48,956 nucleotides of DNA, taken from the NCBI GenBank assembly GCA_028699085.1, contig JAQVVF010000008.1, positions 1-48,956 of the forward strand. The letters are read 5' to 3'. Made by a program: the position numbers and the translations under genes. Source of the DNA: Patescibacteria group bacterium. GTDB lineage: Bacteria; Patescibacteriota; JABMPQ01; JAQVVF01. Shown here one piece after another: positions 32,096 through 40,481 of this stretch (its first letter is position 1; the number at the start of each line of letters is the position of its first letter). The notes beneath the pieces were generated by a model. It was not told where the DNA came from. It did no database searches and saw only the letters and a list, made by a program, of their open reading frames with translations.

Positions 32096-34049
32096 AGGTA
32101 ATTTTCTTGATTTCTTCTTTCCAAGCTTCAATAATATCTCCTTCTTTAATCTTGACTGTTGTATCAATTGACATACCGCATTCTGAACCTGCTTCTGCTT
32201 TTTCTACATCTGCCATCTGTTTTTGAACGCTAGTAATTTTTCCTTGGCCGATTTCTTGGTCATCTCGAATAATTTTGACAATAGAATCTTTTGCTAAATA
32301 ACCTGATAAAACTCTGCCACCAATAATTTTTCTTTTCTTTTCGGAACGAAAGATTGCGAGAACATTCATTTTGCCTAATTTTGTTTTAATAACTTCTGGT
32401 TCAATTAAGGAACTCAATTGTTTTTTTATTTCATCAATTAATTCATAGATAATATTAAAAGAAAAAATCTTAACATGCTTATCTTCTGCTAAGCGAGATG
32501 CAACTGAAGTTGGCTTGGAATTAAAACCAAAAATAATGGCGTTTGAAGATTGAGCATTCATGACATTAGATTCAGTGATCTTGCCTGCAGAATAATCAAT
32601 AATTTGAGGCATGACCTGTTTTGATTCAATCTTGTTTAGTTCATCAATAATTGCTTCCAGAGATCCAAAAAAATCGGCAATCAAAATGATATTAAGTTTT
32701 TTAATTTTTCTTTCTTCTTCCGGCGTTAAATTTCTTTTGATCTTAATTTCAGATTTTGCAATTTTGGCAATTTTTTCTCTAGCTGCTTCTTTAGATTTTT
32801 CTTCCTGCAATATATCGCCAGAATCTGGGACAGCAGTTAAACCTAAGATCTGAACTGGAGTAGATGGCTTAGCGTGATTAATTCTTTTTCCTAAGAAATT
32901 TTCCATAGCCTTAATTTTTCCATAGATACTGCCACAAGTAACATAATCACCTAAATTCAAAGTGCCATTTTGGATTAAAACTGTAGCAACAGGGCCTTTT
33001 TTAGGATCTTTATTGGATTCAACTATTGTGCCAATAGCTTTTGATTCTTGATTAGCTTTTAATTCTAAAATTTCTGCTTGTAATAAAACCATTTCCAAAA
33101 GTTTATCAATATTTGTTTTCATTTTGGCAGAAATCGGAACCATGATCGTATCTCCTCCCCAATCTTCTGGTTGCAAACCTAAGTCAGCAAGCTGTCTTTT
33201 TACTTTTTCTGGATCAGCGCCTTCTTTATCGATTTTGTTGATGGCAACGATAATCGGTACGCCTGCATTTCGAGCATGCGCAATTGCTTCTTCTGTCTGA
33301 GGCATGACACCGTCATCAGCAGCAACAACAAGAATTGCTAAGTCAGTAACTTTTGCGCCTCTTTCTCTCATCGCTTTAAAAGCTTCATGACCAGGAGTAT
33401 CTAAAAATGTAATTGCTTTACCTTTGCATTTTGCTTGATAAGCACCAATTTTTTGAGTAATTCCACCTGCTTCTGTGTCAATAATATTTGTTTCACGAAT
33501 AACATCTAATAACTTTGTTTTACCATGATCAACGTGTCCCATAACAACAACAACTGGAGGACGAGGCTTTAGATTTTTTTCTTCTTCGTGAGATAGATCT
33601 TCAATAATTTGTTTTCGAACACCTTTTTCTTTAATTAAATCTTTTTTCTCTTTTTTTAACTCAATTTTGTGTCCTAATTCTTCTGCAATAATACTAGCTG
33701 TTTCGAAATCAATTTCTTCATTGATTGTTGCCATAATGCCTTCTTGAATTAGCTGTCTAATAACATCAGTAACTTCCATGTCAAGCGTTTGCGCAAAATC
33801 TTTTACAGTAATGGTTTGACCAACATATAGTTTTTTTGGTTCTTTGGCTTTTTCAACTTTTTTTTGTTCTTGAGCTCTTTCTTCCAATTTTTCTTTTTCT
33901 AATTTTTCTACTTTTTTGGTAATCTCTTTTGCTTTTTTATCAGAAATCTTCGATGCTGTTGGTCGAAGACGATAGCCCATAGCTTCAATCATCTTGCGCA
34001 TTTCTTGGCTATGGTAACCTAATTTTTTCGCTAAAGTAGAAATATTCAT
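32091..34049 (-). CDS. infB: Translation initiation factor IF-2
   Basis: 652 residues, a short bacterial IF-2. The N-terminal IF2_N module starts MNISTLAKKLGYHSQEMRKM, followed by a Lys/Glu-rich linker and a second IF2_N-like segment (VKDFAQTLDMEVTDVIRQLI). GTPase: G1 GHVDHGKTKLLD (about 171-182), G3 DTPGHEAF, G4 NKID, then domains II-IV to the end. It guides initiator tRNA to the ribosome. First gene of a seven-gene unit through clpP. The promoter lies about 52 nt upstream and there is no Shine-Dalgarno site. Confidence 0.97.
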   Translation of the reverse strand: MNISTLAKKLGYHSQEMRKMIEAMGYRLRPTASKISDKKAKEITKKVEKLEKEKLEERAQEQKKVEKAKEPKKLYVGQTITVKDFAQTLDMEVTDVIRQLIQEGIMATINEEIDFETASIIAEELGHKIELKKEKKDLIKEKGVRKQIIEDLSHEEEKNLKPRPPVVVVMGHVDHGKTKLLDVIRETNIIDTEAGGITQKIGAYQAKCKGKAITFLDTPGHEAFKAMRERGAKVTDLAILVVAADDGVMPQTEEAIAHARNAGVPIIVAINKIDKEGADPEKVKRQLADLGLQPEDWGGDTIMVPISAKMKTNIDKLLEMVLLQAEILELKANQESKAIGTIVESNKDPKKGPVATVLIQNGTLNLGDYVTCGSIYGKIKAMENFLGKRINHAKPSTPVQILGLTAVPDSGDILQEEKSKEAAREKIAKIAKSEIKIKRNLTPEEERKIKKLNIILIADFFGSLEAIIDELNKIESKQVMPQIIDYSAGKITESNVMNAQSSNAIIFGFNSKPTSVASRLAEDKHVKIFSFNIIYELIDEIKKQLSSLIEPEVIKTKLGKMNVLAIFRSEKKRKIIGGRVLSGYLAKDSIVKIIRDDQEIGQGKITSVQKQMADVEKAEAGSECGMSIDTTVKIKEGDIIEAWKEEIKKITL

Positions 34050-34100
34050 GTTAAAAAAGTAAAAAGTAAAAATTAAAAAGTCAAAAAACGAGTTATGCTT

Positions 34101-34129
34101 ATAATACTATATCTTATGAATAAAGTCAA
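34101..34129 (-). promoter_or_regulatory. Promoter of the infB operon
   Basis: On the minus strand: TTGACT, 17 nt, TATTAT. It is back to back with the darA promoter in the 126-nt divergent gap. The leader holds a half repeat TTGACTTTTTAATTTT that is also found before recF. Confidence 0.8.
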
Positions 34130-34139
34130 AACAAATATA

Positions 34140-34167
34140 TTGTTGTAGATTATATTTATGTTATAAT
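34140..34167 (+). promoter_or_regulatory. Promoter of darA-like gene, leaderless
   Basis: TTGTTG, 16 nt, TATAAT; the -10 ends 8 nt before the ATG at 34176, so the transcript would start at or next to the start codon. Confidence 0.75.
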
Positions 34168-34175
34168 TAATTATT

Positions 34176-34511
34176 ATGAAACTATTAGTAATCATCACAC
34201 CTAAAGAAAATACTAAAAAACTGAAGTCAGAGCTTGTTGCTGGCAATTTTAGTTTGACAAAACTAACTTCAGAAGGTGGATTTTTAGAGAAAAAAAACAC
34301 CACTTTTTTGGTTGGTGTTGAGGATGAAAAGATTGATAAAGTCTTGGAGATTATTAAGAAAAACTGTGAGACAAAAGAAAAGGTAATTTCTGCTCCGGCT
34401 TATATGACTCATGGCATGGAAAGTGGGATGAATGTTGATGAAGCAACAAAGATTAAAATTGGCGGAGCTACTGTTTTTGTTGTAAATGTCGAGAAAATGG
34501 TGAAAATATAA
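34176..34511 (+). CDS. darA: Cyclic-di-AMP receptor, DarA/PstA (PII-like) family
   Basis: 111 residues, the family length. MKLLVIITPKENTKKLKSEL opens the PII-like fold. FSLTKLTSEGGFLEKKNTTF carries the TxxGGFL...NTTFL signature that lines the c-di-AMP pocket in DarA/PstA, followed by GVEDEKIDKVLEIIKKNC. The C-terminal strand is KIGGATVFVVNVEKMVKI. A trimeric cytoplasmic sensor is expected. It diverges from the operon with cdaA and cdaR, so sensor and synthase sit at one locus. What it signals to is unknown; the only co-transcribed gene is the small membrane protein 5 nt downstream. Confidence 0.92.
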   Translation: MKLLVIITPKENTKKLKSELVAGNFSLTKLTSEGGFLEKKNTTFLVGVEDEKIDKVLEIIKKNCETKEKVISAPAYMTHGMESGMNVDEATKIKIGGATVFVVNVEKMVKI

Positions 34512-34516
34512 ATTAA

Positions 34517-34780
34517 ATGAAAAAAGTATTTAGAATTATTTTTTTAATTTTGGCAATATTTTTTTTATTATTAGTTTTTTGTACATATTATGAGTTGAGC
34601 ACATCATTTAATATGCAGGCTTGCCCAACTGAAGGCGATCCGACACATCCGACTGTTTGTTTTACGAAAGAAACAATATTCGAAAATCCTTACTATTATA
34701 GAATAATGTTTTATTTTGTTGGTATAGACATCTTGTTCTGGATTTCTTATTCATTGCTGAGAAGAAAATCAAAATCTTAA
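34517..34780 (+). CDS. Small two-span membrane protein, possible darA partner
   Basis: 87 residues. Two transmembrane helices (about 5-25 and 62-80) with a short outer loop containing two Cys (MQACPTEGDPTHPTVCFTKE) that could form a disulfide, and a basic tail RRKSKS. The start is 5 nt after the darA stop, so the pair is one transcript. No family recognised. Coupling to a c-di-AMP receptor makes a membrane target of DarA worth considering, but this is only from position. It ends 11 nt before the converging dciA gene, with no terminator hairpin between them. Confidence 0.65.
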   Translation: MKKVFRIIFLILAIFFLLLVFCTYYELSTSFNMQACPTEGDPTHPTVCFTKETIFENPYYYRIMFYFVGIDILFWISYSLLRRKSKS

Positions 34781-34791
34781 TATTAAATTTT

Positions 34792-35091
34792 TTAAAACTG
34801 AATTTTGTAACTTATTCGATCAACCAGTGTTTCTTTAAAATGCTGGTTGATTTTTTGTTTGATAATATGCTGATGCATTAATAATTCCTGAGCGTGGGAA
34901 GACGAAGGAACAGAAATTGTCAAAGTTTTGTTTTTCAAACTGATTGGCACAGCTCTTTGCAAGGCTTTTTGATTAAGTTCTTTAATTAATTTTTCACATG
35001 TCAAACAGACTTGAGAAGCTTCAAGTTGGTTCTTGATTCCGGCCCGATTGATAGAAACTGGCAGGAGATCTTTAATCGAAAAAATTGTCAT
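34792..35091 (-). CDS. dciA: DciA-like (DUF721) protein
   Basis: 99 residues. The DUF721 core is visible: VCLTCEKLIKELNQKALQRA, VPISLKNKTLTISVPSSSHA and QELLMHQHIIKQKINQHF. Members of this family load the replicative helicase DnaB in bacteria without DnaC/DnaI. It lies 5 nt after recF, a common arrangement (recF-DUF721) near gyrB. It is short for DciA, carrying the KH-like domain only, as is common in CPR. Confidence 0.8.
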   Translation of the reverse strand: MTIFSIKDLLPVSINRAGIKNQLEASQVCLTCEKLIKELNQKALQRAVPISLKNKTLTISVPSSSHAQELLMHQHIIKQKINQHFKETLVDRISYKIQF

Positions 35092-35096
35092 TTTAT

Positions 35097-36209
35097 TTAC
35101 TTATTTGTGACTTCGCCATTTTTTATTTGCAAAACTTGAGCTTCTCTAACAAAACCAACCTCTAAACCAACAAAATCTGCAGTAGTAATCAATGTCTGCT
35201 GTCGTCTGACTAGTTCAAACATATGGTTACGCCTTTTTTCATCTAATTCAGAAAAAACATCATCAAGCAAAAGAATTGGACGCTCGCCTAAATTTTTTTC
35301 AATAAAATCTAGTTCTGCTGATTTTAAAGCGAGAATTGAACTTCGACATTCGCCTCTTGATCCAAAGATAGCGAGTCTTTTTTTATTGAGCTCAAAAACA
35401 AAGTTATCGCGATGCGGACCGACTAAGGTATAAGTTTTATAAATTTCACGCTCATATTTATTATTCAATTCTTGCTCGAATAATTCTTTGATATCTGAAT
35501 CTGGCAGTAATGGTAAATTAGGTTTATAGATTATGCGAAGTTTTTGATCTTTGGTAGCGCAAATATCATTGTAGATTTCTGAAAGTCTGGTGTTGAAAAA
35601 TTTTAATGCTTTCTGACGTTCAACAATTATTTTTGATCCTAGATCAATCAATTTTTCATTCCAAAAGCCAAGCTCTTGTTTTCTGGCATAGCCATCTTTT
35701 ATATTAGCTAAAAGCTGATTACGATTTATTAAAACTTTTTTATATTCTGATAGATTCCGGCAATAACCTTTGTCAATCTGGCAGATAACAACATCTAGAT
35801 AGCGTCGGCGAAGTGATGGAGAAGAATTGATTAAATTAATATCTTCTGGAGAAAATAAAACGGTAACTAATTCACCAATCAAATCGAAAGCACGGCTTTT
35901 TAAACCATCAATTTTAATTATCTTTTGATTTTTTGAAGTAAAAGAGTCAATGGTAATATCTAATTTTGTTTGATGACTATTTTTCTGTATAGTACCTAAA
36001 ATTTTGGCAAAATCCATGCCAAATAAAATTAAATCGTATTCGCTTCTTGCACGAAAAGATTTTGACAAAGATAAAAGTTGAACTGCTTCTAGCAAATTAG
36101 TTTTTCCAGAAGCATTTTGACCTGTTAAAATTATTAGGCCGTTAGTAAAACTGCTTTCAAAATTTTTATAATTGCGAAAATTAGTGAGTTGAAACGATGA
36201 GAGATACAT
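35097..36209 (-). CDS. recF: DNA replication and repair protein RecF
   Basis: 370 residues, normal length. MYLSSFQLTNFRNYKNFES is the typical opening. Walker A TGQNASGKTNLLEA (about 30-43), ABC-type signature region KRLAIFGSRGECRSSILALK (about 272-291), and Walker B PILLLDDVFSELD (about 305-317); VGPHRDNFVFEL is also conserved. It helps load RecA at gapped DNA. It is transcribed with dciA. No dnaA or dnaN lies next to it in this window. A half repeat TTGACTTTTTAATTTT precedes the ATG, as before infB; no clear promoter is seen. Confidence 0.95.
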   Translation of the reverse strand: MYLSSFQLTNFRNYKNFESSFTNGLIILTGQNASGKTNLLEAVQLLSLSKSFRARSEYDLILFGMDFAKILGTIQKNSHQTKLDITIDSFTSKNQKIIKIDGLKSRAFDLIGELVTVLFSPEDINLINSSPSLRRRYLDVVICQIDKGYCRNLSEYKKVLINRNQLLANIKDGYARKQELGFWNEKLIDLGSKIIVERQKALKFFNTRLSEIYNDICATKDQKLRIIYKPNLPLLPDSDIKELFEQELNNKYEREIYKTYTLVGPHRDNFVFELNKKRLAIFGSRGECRSSILALKSAELDFIEKNLGERPILLLDDVFSELDEKRRNHMFELVRRQQTLITTADFVGLEVGFVREAQVLQIKNGEVTNK

Positions 36210-36290
36210 GTTAAAAAATCAAAATTTAAAATTAAAAAGTCAAATTACTAGATTAAAATGATATTTGTATAATATATCATTTCTTGTTTT

Positions 36291-36320
36291 AAAAAACCAG
36301 CTAGATTTTAGCTGGTTTTG
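36291..36320 (-). terminator. Terminator of the DUF4214 surface-protein operon
   Basis: On the minus strand AAAACCAGCTA-aaatc-TAGCTGGTTTTTT, just after the stop at 36324. The stem is 8 bp plus an A/T extension with a good U-tract. Confidence 0.85.
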
Positions 36321-36323
36321 CTT

Positions 36324-36905
36324 TTAGAGACTTTTTGGATAAAGCTCGATTTTGTTAAGAGTTGACTTATCGCAGGTTATTTCTATTCCTCGTAATTGAC
36401 TGCCCTTTTTATTAAGAATGGCTTTAAAATAGAATTGATTCATTGATCTTGGATAGAAATCGATAATGTGTTTATTGATATCAGAGTTGTTATTGGATTG
36501 ATCTATGTTAGTAGCATTTTTCCAAGTATTTTTGTTCCAGTAATACCAATTTAAATTGTCTTTGCTAATTTGGAAAGAAACTTCGCCATCAATGTCTGCA
36601 ATAAAAGCAATAGCTGGATTAGGATAGCAGCCATAAGAAAACGGATATTTATTTTTTATTTCTCCTTGCTCAACTCCTTGCTGTAATTCAGCAATGGAAT
36701 TTTCGACTTTTATTTTGTCTCGATCAAAACTATAACTTTCAGCTGTTTGGAAACTCCATGCCCAGCCAGGCAGATTATTTTTAATTGTTGGCTCTATTTC
36801 ATTTTTTAGAAAACCAAATCCTGCAAAAGCGAACATGGCAGCTCCGGCTAGAATAACGCCAGTTAAAACAGAAACGTTAACTTTTGTAGCAATTTTAGTT
36901 GGCAT
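36324..36905 (-). CDS. Membrane-anchored extracellular protein, unknown function
   Basis: 193 residues. One N-terminal hydrophobic helix (about 12-32, VLTGVILAGAAMFAFAGFGF), then an outer domain rich in aromatic residues (NLPGWAWSFQTAESYSFDRD and NWYYWNKNTW) with two Cys (YGCYPN and EITCDKS). It is the last gene of the operon, 5 nt after the giant protein gene. The pattern SFQISKDNLNWYYWN suggests a carbohydrate- or protein-binding beta sandwich, but no family is recognised. Confidence 0.65.
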   Translation of the reverse strand: MPTKIATKVNVSVLTGVILAGAAMFAFAGFGFLKNEIEPTIKNNLPGWAWSFQTAESYSFDRDKIKVENSIAELQQGVEQGEIKNKYPFSYGCYPNPAIAFIADIDGEVSFQISKDNLNWYYWNKNTWKNATNIDQSNNNSDINKHIIDFYPRSMNQFYFKAILNKKGSQLRGIEITCDKSTLNKIELYPKSL

Positions 36906-36910
36906 AAAAA

Positions 36911-39900
36911 TTATTTTATTGTTTGTTGTAATTCTTTTTTATATTCAGAGCTGTTCATCAACTCAGACTCAATTTTATTTGCAGCCTTTTCTTTATTCAT
37001 ACCTTTTTCTTTTTCAAGCTTTTGATATTGGGCAAGATAATAGCTATTTTCTTTTGGAGTAATCTCTCGGCCGAGAACTGCAGAAAAAAGAAATGCCAGA
37101 ATAGAACTATCTTTTTGTTTTATTATTTCATTTTTAATTAATTTGTATTCTTCTTGAGATCTTAATTTTTCTCTGATTAATGCTTTAGAAGAATATTCTG
37201 CTTTGTTTAAAAAAGTATCAATTTCTTCATTAGATATAACGCCACGTCTTAGAGTTTTTAAATAGCTATCTTCAATAGCAGCATATTGCGGTTTATTCCA
37301 AAAATCAATTAAATTTAAATCTTGATCTTTACTAGCAAAAAATAAATTTTGCACTACGGAATTGAAATTGAGGTCTTTCTTTACGATTGTATCAGCCCAA
37401 TATTTTGCAGTTGGCTCGCTATATTGATAATAAATGTCCTGTGGAATTAAGAGATCCAAATAGCCGGCATAAACTTTTTTAACCATATCAATGTTATTCG
37501 ATTTTCTAAGCACAGAAATAAAGTTTGAGCTTTTTGCCATGGCAGTTTTTAAACCATAAGGGCTAACACTTGAATCAATATAGGAAGATAAACCAGATTT
37601 TTTAACATAATTATTTTCTTGACTGCCTTTATTGAAATCATAGGCAATAGTACCATAGCGTTTTAAGTCATGGTTTTGCCCAAATAATTTGTTTTGATTA
37701 TATAAAGATTCGCCAACTCTATTTAATGATTTGAAGTTGAATATTTCAGAAAATTTTTCATCTGTGACAACCTGAAAATAATATTCTTTTGAACTGTATT
37801 GATCATTCTCATTGTTAACTAAATTTTCTTCTCCTAAATTATAAACAACAGCATAAAAACGATCGCTTCTCTGATCTTTGTAAATTTTAAAGTCGTATTT
37901 TAGATCATCAGCTTGTTCACCAAATTTAAATTTTAACTTACCGGCGTCAAAAGCTGATTTGATTACATTTTCGCTATACAATTTTTTGTAAACATCAAAC
38001 TCATTTTCTTCAAATTTTATAATTACTCGACCTAAGCCTTTGTAAACTATCCATGCTTTAAGCGAAATCTCATCTGATTCATTGTGGGTTATCTTATCAA
38101 TTACCTGCTCATAACTTGGTCTTGCATTTGCTGGCAAAGCTTGAATCTGCTTGTTAATCTCATCTTTAAGATCGTTAACTATTTGATCTTGCTTTTGATT
38201 GTCTATCGGCGCTTGTTTTACTTTCTCATTAAAGATTCGGATAGTTCTTTCGGTAATATCTTCCTTTATTTTATTAATTTCTTCCTTTAGAAAAACTGGA
38301 TTTTCGACAATATAATCATGCAAGCTTTTTTCTAAATCATTTACATTTTTATCTTCGGGACTTGTCTTGGTGCAACTTTCTGAACATGGATAAGATTTTG
38401 TTGTTGAATCAAAAGGAATACAGGCAGTAATATTCTTGTTCGGAAATTGGCTTTGTAATGAAGCAAGACACGAATTTTCGTCATTAAACATCTTCTCAAC
38501 TGTTCTGCATTGTCCAACTTCATGATCACAATAAGCAAAGAACTTGCCAGTTTCAACAGGTTGAATGTCTAAAGGCGGTTTTTGATTTGGATCAGGATTG
38601 TCAGTCGGAGGGACATTAGGAACATCTATGCCTCCACCAGTTGATTGATTAGTATTTTGATTTGCATTTGTAACGACGTTTGTATTTTCGTTGGCGTTAA
38701 CGTTTTGATTTGTGTTAGTGTTGATATTCGTATTTTCATTAGCTACTTGATTTGTTGATTCATTAATATTCGTATTTTCATTTAAAGGCTGATTTGTATT
38801 TTCGTTAACTGCTTCATTTGTATTTACGTTTTGATTAATATTTTCGTTCGCTGTCTGGTTTGTTTCTTGATTGACGGAATCATTCGTATTTGTATTAATA
38901 TTTTCATTTAAACTTACATTCTCGTTGACAGGAAGATTGGTATTTTCATTAATTGTTTCATTGGATGTATTGGTATTTTCATTGACTGGCTCGTTAGTTG
39001 GAGTTGTCTTACAATAGCCTTCATAATCACCATGAGCATAGTGAGCTTTGGCTGCTGATTCTGAAACGCAAATCTCTTGCTGATTTTCTGGATTACCGGA
39101 TGGAATGTGGCAGATAATTAATTTAGTGCATGTTGCGACTGTTTCTTCGACAATTACTTCCGGCTGTTTGCAATAACCATAACATACATCTAAACTTTCA
39201 TAGCATTCTCCTCCTTGTTCACTTGCGCATTGATTTTTGTCGGTATAATTTTTTCCTGTCAACTGACAGACATTCTCAGGTGATTTACATGCGCAGATAT
39301 ATTCGATAAGCGGTTGGTTTTTTATTTCGTCTTTGGTTTTTTTGATTGTTGTATCAATAATTTCCTGTTTATCTTCCTGATTCATAATGTTGCCATTTGC
39401 AACATCAAGATTATTATAAGAGTCATTGATAGTTTGAGTTACTTCCTCTACTTGTTTGATTTGTTCAGCAGTTGGTTTTTGATTGTCCTTTGTCAAACAC
39501 TGTTCAATATTTGGATTGTTTGCGCAATCTACTATTTTATCAGCAGAATTATTTGGATTTGTGTCAGCAACAACTTGATCGGCAATTGTTTTTTTCGTAT
39601 TATCGCTAATAGCGCTAGACATCCTAACTTTTACGTCTTGTTTAACAACAGTAACTACTTGTTTCAAGCTTTCTTTAAATTGATAATTAAATTCATCTTT
39701 GTTGTTCTGGTTATTCAAAGTTAACAGATTATTATCAATCTTATTGCTTGAATCATTCAAAGAATTTTTGTAAATATCTTGTAAAACTTTTTTTTCTTTG
39801 CTATTGCTGGCATTGGAAAAAGCAAGACTTGGATCGTCAAATATTATGGCATGCATAATATTAACTGCACTACTGCCTTGTTTACGGCTATCTAAATCGT

Positions 39901-40429
39901 TATTGTTGATAGCTGTCGAAATTTCATCATTAATTTTGTTTACTGTTTCTTGAGCAATTTTTTTTGCTTTTTGTTTAATTAAAAGCTTGTCAGCTAAATT
40001 TAGAATTTTACTATTTAAATTTTGATTATTATCATTTCCTACGCTAGCAACCTCACTATTAAGCTGACTGATTGACTGACTGGATATTGATTGAGCAATG
40101 CTTTCTTCTTGCGCTAAAATTTCAGTATTGGCATTCTCGCTATAAATTTTATTAATAATTTGTTCTCGAATCATTTCTTGATCTGATTTTGAACTATCAG
40201 GCGCTTGATTTTTAATCTGTTGATCCAATTTTTCTTGGGCAGATACTACTATTTCTTCAAGTTTTTCTTCGTTAGCATTTTTTAATTCATCAACTGGATA
40301 ATCTTCACCAAAATTATTAATTTCTTTTTTTTGAAAATAATTAGAGAATGAAAGATAAGCGATTGCTCCAATGCTTAAGAAAAGAAATATAATTGCAATT
40401 AATTTGTAAAAACTTTTTTTTGTTTTCAT
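36911..40429 (-). CDS. Giant surface protein with Asn-rich linker and C-terminal DUF4214
   Basis: 1172 residues. Transmembrane or signal helix 10-29, then a helical Lys/Asn/Gln-rich region (about 30-370). A Cys-rich segment with the CHIPSGNPENQQEICVSESA/HYAHGDYEGYC module (about 435-470) follows, then about 140 residues of Asn/Glu/Thr repeats (NENTN), then a second Cys patch. From about 780 to 1172 it is homologous to the neighbour at 40482-44330 (GLGRVIIKFEENE, IYKDQRSDRFYAVVYN and SPYGLKTAMA), ending in DUF4214 (FLFSAVLGREITPKENSYYL). Probably cell-surface attached. It follows its paralogue in the operon after a perfect hairpin. Confidence 0.8.
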   Translation of the reverse strand: MKTKKSFYKLIAIIFLFLSIGAIAYLSFSNYFQKKEINNFGEDYPVDELKNANEEKLEEIVVSAQEKLDQQIKNQAPDSSKSDQEMIREQIINKIYSENANTEILAQEESIAQSISSQSISQLNSEVASVGNDNNQNLNSKILNLADKLLIKQKAKKIAQETVNKINDEISTAINNNDLDSRKQGSSAVNIMHAIIFDDPSLAFSNASNSKEKKVLQDIYKNSLNDSSNKIDNNLLTLNNQNNKDEFNYQFKESLKQVVTVVKQDVKVRMSSAISDNTKKTIADQVVADTNPNNSADKIVDCANNPNIEQCLTKDNQKPTAEQIKQVEEVTQTINDSYNNLDVANGNIMNQEDKQEIIDTTIKKTKDEIKNQPLIEYICACKSPENVCQLTGKNYTDKNQCASEQGGECYESLDVCYGYCKQPEVIVEETVATCTKLIICHIPSGNPENQQEICVSESAAKAHYAHGDYEGYCKTTPTNEPVNENTNTSNETINENTNLPVNENVSLNENINTNTNDSVNQETNQTANENINQNVNTNEAVNENTNQPLNENTNINESTNQVANENTNINTNTNQNVNANENTNVVTNANQNTNQSTGGGIDVPNVPPTDNPDPNQKPPLDIQPVETGKFFAYCDHEVGQCRTVEKMFNDENSCLASLQSQFPNKNITACIPFDSTTKSYPCSESCTKTSPEDKNVNDLEKSLHDYIVENPVFLKEEINKIKEDITERTIRIFNEKVKQAPIDNQKQDQIVNDLKDEINKQIQALPANARPSYEQVIDKITHNESDEISLKAWIVYKGLGRVIIKFEENEFDVYKKLYSENVIKSAFDAGKLKFKFGEQADDLKYDFKIYKDQRSDRFYAVVYNLGEENLVNNENDQYSSKEYYFQVVTDEKFSEIFNFKSLNRVGESLYNQNKLFGQNHDLKRYGTIAYDFNKGSQENNYVKKSGLSSYIDSSVSPYGLKTAMAKSSNFISVLRKSNNIDMVKKVYAGYLDLLIPQDIYYQYSEPTAKYWADTIVKKDLNFNSVVQNLFFASKDQDLNLIDFWNKPQYAAIEDSYLKTLRRGVISNEEIDTFLNKAEYSSKALIREKLRSQEEYKLIKNEIIKQKDSSILAFLFSAVLGREITPKENSYYLAQYQKLEKEKGMNKEKAANKIESELMNSSEYKKELQQTIK

Positions 40430-40443
40430 GTAATTTAAATATT

Positions 40444-40476
40444 AAGGCGAGATCTTTTTTTTGATCTCGCCTTTTT
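40444..40476 (-). terminator. Perfect hairpin between the two giant surface-protein genes
   Basis: AAGGCGAGATC-t8-GATCTCGCCTT, an 11-bp perfect stem. The U-tract (TTTTT) is on the plus strand; on the coding (minus) strand the stem is followed by TTAATATTT. It may therefore be a weak terminator or a processing or stability site that sets the ratio of the two proteins. Confidence 0.65.
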
Positions 40477-40481
40477 GTAAT

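Noticed and set aside
31997-32167. N-terminal 57-residue extension of RbfA
   Set aside because: It is a translation of the inverted-repeat gap and infB tail; MSHRLEKLNSL is the conserved start.
34792-36323. Replication origin near recF, given DnaA-box-like sites
   Set aside because: dnaA and dnaN are absent, and the box-like words (TTATCCACA at 24779, TTATCAACA near 19638, TTATACACA near 15789) are scattered singly rather than clustered.
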